From NCBI GenBank assembly GCA_023399455.1, contig JAEWPN010000229.1, forward strand, positions 1 through 9,987: a stretch of 9,987 nucleotides of DNA. The letters run 5' to 3'. The notes below the pieces were generated by a model that saw nothing but the letters and a program-made list of their open reading frames with translations, made no database searches and was not told the DNA's origin. A program made the position numbers and the translations under genes. This DNA is from Bacillota bacterium. GTDB taxonomy: Bacteria > Bacillota > Clostridia > Lachnospirales > Lachnospiraceae. Of this stretch, positions 6,130 to 9,987 are shown piece after piece (position 1 is the first letter of the stretch; each line of letters opens with the position of its first letter).

Positions 6130-7206
6130 TTGGAGAAAAATTTTATTATATCTTTTTTTAAAAGAATATTGGTAATTATGGCAGTTATCGCCGGATTCGT
6201 CATCATATTGGACCCCTTTTTCCATTACCATAAGCCATGGTTCGGGTTAAAGGCAGTTCTGACCGATAAGGAATATCAATGTATCGGCACCCTTCGCACC
6301 TTCGATTACGACAGCCTGATCTTAGGCTCCTCCGTGGCTGAAAACTATAATAACGGCTGGTTCGACCAGGGCTTCGGCTGCACTGCCATCAAGGCTGTCC
6401 GTTCCTATGGTGCTACCGCGGACTTATGCTACCTTCTGGATACTGCGTATGAAAGTCATGACCTGAAATATGTTTTCTACAGTATGGACACCTCTTCTCT
6501 TGCCGCTGATCCTATACCCACCTACGAACTGACCGGCTGTCCCATGTATTTATACAACAAGAATTACTTCGATGACGTACAATATATATATAACAAAGGC
6601 GTTTTGTTGGAAAAGACACCTTACCTCATTGCTAACTCTCTTATCGGAGATTACGATGAGAACGACTCCTACAACTGGGCACAGTGGAAACAGTTCAATC
6701 AGGACATGGCATTAAACAACTACATGCGGGCACCCCAGATTTCTCCCATGAAAGAAAAGGATTATTATCAAGATGTACTGAATGCCAATATCGGACTGGT
6801 AGAGGATCAGATTACCGCTCATCCCGAAACACAGTTCAAAATTTTCTTTCCTGCCTACTCTATGCTTTGGTGGGACAACATCTACCGCACAGGCGATTTG
6901 GAGGCTTACCTTTACAACATGGAACAAACCGTAGGACGGCTGCTCACCTATGACAACGTCCAAATGTTTTATTTTCAGGATGAGACCGAGATTATAACCA
7001 ATCTCAACAACTACATGGACACTCTCCATTTTTCCCCTGAAATTAACCAATATATGACTGATCAGATCATCGCAGGAGACAGACAGCTCACTCTGGAAAA
7101 CTATGAGCAGACTTTCTCCGACATGCGCCACTTCGCATATAGGATTGTAAACGAATGGATCCTCCCTTACGAGGACTCCATAAAGATCGACTACACTCAA
7201 AGTTGA
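6130..7206 (+). CDS. Membrane-anchored SGNH-hydrolase-like protein, MBOAT partner
   Basis: 358 residues from the chosen start. A basic start and one hydrophobic segment (about 12-28) suggest an N-terminal anchor with the rest outside the membrane. 'SLILGSSVAENYN' (62-74) resembles SGNH block I, with Ser67 or Ser68 as candidate nucleophile, and 'DTLHFS' (297-302) gives the Asp-x-x-His pair (Asp297, His300) of the last block. MBOAT proteins are often paired with SGNH-like proteins that complete transfer of the acyl group, as with DltB/DltD or the alginate proteins; the assignment here rests on position and these motifs. The open frame extends to an ATG at 6061, which lacks a ribosome site. TTG at 6130 has AGAAAGG ten bases upstream and puts the anchor at the N-terminus, so I prefer it. 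It lies 91 bp after the MBOAT stop with no terminator between, so the two are likely co-transcribed. Confidence 0.75.
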   Translation: MEKNFIISFFKRILVIMAVIAGFVIILDPFFHYHKPWFGLKAVLTDKEYQCIGTLRTFDYDSLILGSSVAENYNNGWFDQGFGCTAIKAVRSYGATADLCYLLDTAYESHDLKYVFYSMDTSSLAADPIPTYELTGCPMYLYNKNYFDDVQYIYNKGVLLEKTPYLIANSLIGDYDENDSYNWAQWKQFNQDMALNNYMRAPQISPMKEKDYYQDVLNANIGLVEDQITAHPETQFKIFFPAYSMLWWDNIYRTGDLEAYLYNMEQTVGRLLTYDNVQMFYFQDETEIITNLNNYMDTLHFSPEINQYMTDQIIAGDRQLTLENYEQTFSDMRHFAYRIVNEWILPYEDSIKIDYTQS

Positions 7207-7278
7207 TGCGAAGCTGGGTATACTGTCTAGAACTGTTCGCAAAAAGGACCTTTTAACACCCTGATCTTATTACATGAT

Positions 7279-7319
7279 AAAAAGGCTGTTTACCGTCCAT
7301 TCAGGATAGTAAACAGCCT
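7279..7319 (-). terminator. Rho-independent terminator of the acidic lipoprotein gene, possibly bidirectional
   Basis: AGGCTGTTTAC (7283-7293) and GTAAACAGCCT (7309-7319) form a perfect 11-bp stem with a 15-base loop. Read on the minus strand the stem runs into TTTTTATC, a good T-run, about 40 bp after the lipoprotein stop. On the plus strand only a broken T-run follows (CTTCGTTTAATT), so termination of the MBOAT/SGNH transcript here is possible but weaker. Confidence 0.8.
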
Positions 7320-7358
7320 CTTCGTTTAATTATTTACTGCACAATTGCCAGCTTATAA

Positions 7359-7727
7359 TTAGTTAGCGTCTGTTGCTTCTGTATCTGCTGCTTCATCAGT
7401 GGTTGCTGCTTCATCTGTTGCTGCTGCGTCTGTTGCTTCTGCATCCTCAGCTACTTCTTCAGTTGCTGCTGCATCTTCTGCTACTTCTTCAGTTGCTGCT
7501 GCGTCTTCTGCTACTTCTTCGGTTGCTGCTGCGTCTTCTGCTACTTCTTCAGTTGCTTCTACGTCTTCTGCTACTTCTTCAGTTGCTGCTGCATCTGTTG
7601 CTTCTTCCGTAACTGCTTCAGTTTCTACTGCTGCATCTTCCGTTGCTACGTCTGTGTTTCCACAAGCCATCATCAATGTTGCGCATGTTGCTACTGCTGT
7701 TAATAATAAAACTACTTTCTTTTTCAT
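7359..7727 (-). CDS. Small acidic lipoprotein with decapeptide repeats
   Basis: 122 residues. 'MKKKVVLLL..' is a signal peptide ending in 'LMMAC', with Cys22 as the likely lipidated residue. After Cys22 the remaining 100 residues use only seven amino acids (Ala, Glu, Asp, Thr, Val, Gly, Asn): 38 are acidic and none is basic or aromatic. Residues 49-98 are five copies of TEEVAED(A/V)(A/E)A. I do not recognise a domain. The likely product is an extended or disordered, highly negative surface tether or coat on the outer face of the membrane; any role is inference. The start is ATG 7727, with AGGAGG nine bases upstream; the frame continues upstream to 7808 but that part precedes the ribosome site. 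It is a single-gene unit with a terminator, transcribed away from the nuclease gene. Confidence 0.8.
   Translation of the reverse strand: MKKKVVLLLTAVATCATLMMACGNTDVATEDAAVETEAVTEEATDAAATEEVAEDVEATEEVAEDAAATEEVAEDAAATEEVAEDAAATEEVAEDAEATDAAATDEAATTDEAADTEATDAN
7434..7583 (-). repeat. Five 30-bp tandem repeats inside the acidic lipoprotein gene
   Basis: Each 30-bp unit encodes one decapeptide TEEVAED(A/V)(A/E)A; the three middle units encode identical peptides and differ at only a few bases. The unit is a multiple of three, so gain or loss of copies changes length without shifting the frame. Confidence 0.9.
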
Positions 7728-7762
7728 AATTTTTTTCCTCCTAGAAATATGAAATGTTTTTT

Positions 7763-7799
7763 GTTGATACAAACCTATGTATGTGGTTCCTATATCAAC
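7763..7799. promoter_or_regulatory. Inverted repeat in the leader of the acidic lipoprotein gene
   Basis: GTTGATA (7763-7769) pairs with TATCAAC (7793-7799), and inside it AACC (7772-7775) pairs with GGTT (7785-7788). It lies about 20 bp upstream of the AGGAGG site. It may be an operator or a 5' leader hairpin. I could not place a convincing promoter for this gene nearby; a TATTAT-like box around 7810 lacks a well-spaced -35. Confidence 0.35.
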
Positions 7800-8002
7800 T
7801 TTTAACATAATATGTCATAAATGTGTCCAAAGTGTGAACAGATTCTTGATTTTTTATTAATCTCCCGAATACTTTCTCCACGATCTCTCTTCAACCCCAG
7901 TTAAATAGCCGCTTCACGAATATATTTACAAATTCATTTTTTTTCATTAAACTATACTCATAACCTGATACCATAACCTTTTTATGAAAGGAATCAAACA
8001 TT

Positions 8003-8752
8003 ATGAAATTAATCTCATGGAACGTAAATGGCCTCCGTGCCTGCATCGGCAAAGGCTTCCTGGACTTCCTGGTCTCCGAATCCCCTGATATTCTCTGTTT
8101 ACAGGAGACCAAGCTCCAAGCCGGCCAAATCGATCTGGACCTCCCCGGTTACTTCCAATACTGGAACTACGCCGAGAAAAAAGGCTATTCCGGTACCGCT
8201 ATTTTCACCAAAGAGGAACCTCTCTCCGTCTCCTACGGAATAGGGATCGAAGAACACGACCACGAAGGCCGCGTCATCACGCTGGAATTCCCGGAATTCT
8301 ATATGATAACCGTATACACCCCCAATTCTCAGGACGAGCTGGCGAGACTATCCTACCGTATGAAATGGGAAGATGATTTTCTTTCTTATCTGAAGACGCT
8401 GGAAAAGGAGAAGCCCGTCATTTTTTGCGGTGATTTAAACGTAGCTCATAAGGAAATTGACCTTAAGAACCCCAAAACCAACCGCAAAAACGCGGGCTTT
8501 ACAGATGAAGAGAGAGAAAAATTCACTATTTTAACCGAATCCGGTTTTATTGACACCTTCCGTTACTTCTATCCTGATAAGGAGGGCATCTACTCATGGT
8601 GGTCCTACCGTTTCAGTGCCAGAGCCAAAAACGCCGGTTGGCGTATTGACTATTTCCTCGTGTCGGACAGCTTAAAGGATCGCTTGCAGGACGCTGTCAT
8701 TTACACTGACGTGCTCGGCTCCGATCATTGTCCTGTGGGTTTACTCATCTGA
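8003..8752 (+). CDS. xth: Exodeoxyribonuclease III (AP endonuclease)
   Basis: 249 residues, the usual length for the ExoA/ExoIII family (endonuclease/exonuclease/phosphatase fold). The enzyme cuts DNA 5' to abasic sites and removes 3' blocking ends in base-excision repair, using Mg2+. Visible catalytic landmarks are Asn7 in 'SWNVNGLRA', Glu35 in 'CLQETK', Tyr105 in 'VYTPNS', Asp144 and Asn146 in 'GDLNVAH', Asp216 in 'WRIDYFLV', and Asp241-His242 in 'GSDHCPV'. The set is complete, so it should be active. The start is ATG 8003, with GAAAGGAA ending nine bases upstream. A TATACT box at 7953-7958 could be its -10, but no matching -35 is seen. It is a single gene; its 3' end overlaps that of the convergent DUF3810 gene by 12 bp. 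In Bacillus the gene is called exoA. Confidence 0.95.
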   Translation: MKLISWNVNGLRACIGKGFLDFLVSESPDILCLQETKLQAGQIDLDLPGYFQYWNYAEKKGYSGTAIFTKEEPLSVSYGIGIEEHDHEGRVITLEFPEFYMITVYTPNSQDELARLSYRMKWEDDFLSYLKTLEKEKPVIFCGDLNVAHKEIDLKNPKTNRKNAGFTDEEREKFTILTESGFIDTFRYFYPDKEGIYSWWSYRFSARAKNAGWRIDYFLVSDSLKDRLQDAVIYTDVLGSDHCPVGLLI

Positions 8753-9964
8753 TTGTACCAAATATCCCGGGTCAGCTAACGTTTGCTGTACTTCCATCGA
8801 ACCGTCGTAATAATGGAGCAGCAGGCCTACTACCCTCGTATAACTTAAGATTCCGTCTCCCACACCGTTAAGAACCATGGAAGTCTCCGATAATTTGTCG
8901 GAGACTTTATCTACGACTTCCGTATTGATGAGCGCCTTTGCCTCAACCTTTTCCCAGGCAGCTTCTCTTAAGAATACGTTCTCCTTCTTTACCTGATCAG
9001 ATATCTTTACACGGGAATCGTAGATTTCATTATTTCTGCCTATCGCATCATAATATTCGTTGTTTATATAATTCAAAACGCTTAAATAACCACTGTATTG
9101 GAACGTCACATCCGAAGAATTGGCACAAGCCAGAAAACCGATCAGATTCGCCTCATCTTCGAACATAAATCCTTTCAGATGGGCATATTCGTGACAGATA
9201 GTTGCAGGGCGGTTGATTTCCAGCATCAGGCTGTTATAATTGGCCTCCATGGAAAAAGGGAAAAAATATCCTTTCATCTTTTGCTGACTGAAAAACCCTG
9301 AGAAGTAAAATTGCTTCGGCATGGGATAATAACCACCTAACTGCTCACAATATTTGCTTAAATTTCTCATGGACTCTATAGCAATTTCCTCCATATTATC
9401 GGGATAAATAATATTGCCCTTTTCGTCCCTGTTCACTTGCTTCGCCAGCTCATTGGCCCTTATGACCACGTAATCTCTAAGGTTTTCCAATTCCTCCAGC
9501 GTATATTCCTTCTGCAATAAATCCGGAAGTAGCGGATCCTGTGGCGACATCCGGTCAAGCATCCCATACCTCTGCGTCAAAGCAGAGCTGTGATACGGAA
9601 TAAAACAGTTCAAGGTCATCACCCCGCAAAACCCCGCGAATATCCACGCATAAGCGGTAAAATATCTGCCGCAAAAACCCATGACCTTGGAATAGATCGA
9701 AGAGCGTTTAAAAGCTAATAAAAAAATAGCCGCAACGAATCCCAGCACAACAGCTATCATTGTTACTACCAAGCCTGCTGCCATCATTATTTCTCCAATA
9801 GAAAAAGGGAACAACCCTGTAAACCGTCCATATGTATTCACCCATAGGGGAAAAATATTCCGCACATAAAAGTTACAGAATGCCTCACTTTCCCATGCAA
9901 TGGCATTCAGAACTGCAATCAACGCGAAAATCCCCAACAATGTCAAGAACCCTCTCCGTCTCAT
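8741..9964 (-). CDS. DUF3810 membrane protein with HEYAH metallopeptidase-like motif
   Basis: 407 residues, full length. Three hydrophobic segments (about 6-24, 57-84 and 101-121) anchor a large C-terminal domain. That domain contains '[25 protein letters not shown]' landmarks (253-277): His258, Glu259 and His262 fit the zinc-binding HExxH motif. Glu269 or Glu271, in 'FEDEAN' seven to nine residues later, could be a further ligand. I recognise this arrangement as DUF3810, widespread in clostridia; peptidase activity is inferred from the motif and the substrate is unknown. The start is ATG 9964, with GGGAGG six bases upstream, near the window edge. Its promoter, if it has its own, is outside the window. 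Its stop lies inside the end of the exonuclease gene. Confidence 0.88.
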   Translation of the reverse strand: MRRRGFLTLLGIFALIAVLNAIAWESEAFCNFYVRNIFPLWVNTYGRFTGLFPFSIGEIMMAAGLVVTMIAVVLGFVAAIFLLAFKRSSIYSKVMGFCGRYFTAYAWIFAGFCGVMTLNCFIPYHSSALTQRYGMLDRMSPQDPLLPDLLQKEYTLEELENLRDYVVIRANELAKQVNRDEKGNIIYPDNMEEIAIESMRNLSKYCEQLGGYYPMPKQFYFSGFFSQQKMKGYFFPFSMEANYNSLMLEINRPATICHEYAHLKGFMFEDEANLIGFLACANSSDVTFQYSGYLSVLNYINNEYYDAIGRNNEIYDSRVKISDQVKKENVFLREAAWEKVEAKALINTEVVDKVSDKLSETSMVLNGVGDGILSYTRVVGLLLHYYDGSMEVQQTLADPGYLVQSDE

Positions 9965-9987
9965 CCCACACCTCCCATGAATCTACA

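Noticed and set aside
7373..7752. Open frames on the plus strand rich in Leu or in Ala/Ser
   Set aside because: They are antisense readings of the acidic lipoprotein repeats, with no ribosome site or domain.
7891..8112. Minus-strand open frame across the start of the exonuclease gene
   Set aside because: It overlaps a certain gene, lacks a ribosome site and resembles nothing.

Overview
The window looks like chromosomal DNA of a low- to mid-GC Gram-positive anaerobe, most likely a clostridial Lachnospiraceae-type bacterium. The grounds are strong GGAGG ribosome sites, TATAAT promoters, lipoproteins of a DUF4358 type that I associate with this group, and a ferredoxin-like DUF362 protein. This is inference from family content; no rRNA or marker gene is present. 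No insertion sequence, phage, CRISPR array, tRNA or rRNA is visible.

Layout. At the left edge is the 3' end of a YuxH-like HDOD signalling gene (+, to 506). Convergent with it is a three-gene minus-strand operon: HAD phosphatase (3250-2600), tyrosine-phosphatase-like protein (2596-1772) and DUF362 two-cluster ferredoxin protein (1727-621). It is driven by a near-consensus promoter (3384-3412) with a perfect 9+9 palindrome just downstream of the expected start. Upstream on the same strand is a DUF4358 lipoprotein (4076-3429). A 465-bp non-coding interval (4077-4541) follows. It holds the lipoprotein promoter, an extended -10 promoter firing the other way, a nested set of inverted repeats and a GC-rich 20-bp tandem repeat. 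It then leads into a two-gene plus-strand unit: an MBOAT acyltransferase (4542-6038) and an SGNH-like membrane-anchored partner (6130-7206), probably a cell-surface polysaccharide O-acylation pair. After a terminator at 7283-7319 comes a very acidic repeat lipoprotein (7727-7359, -), then exodeoxyribonuclease III (8003-8752, +). The last gene is a DUF3810 membrane protein with an HEYAH metallopeptidase motif (9964-8741, -), whose 3' end overlaps that of the nuclease gene.

The least ordinary part is 4252-4492. A promoter is followed three bases after its likely start by an 8-bp outer stem. That stem encloses a 25-bp near-perfect hairpin and a 10-bp hairpin whose ends abut it exactly. The 3' strand of the outer stem is also the first eight bases of a 20-bp tandem repeat, so several repeat copies could compete for the same pairing. 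It could be a structured leader controlling the acyltransferase operon, a small RNA, or a remnant of a non-autonomous element. The sequence alone does not decide.
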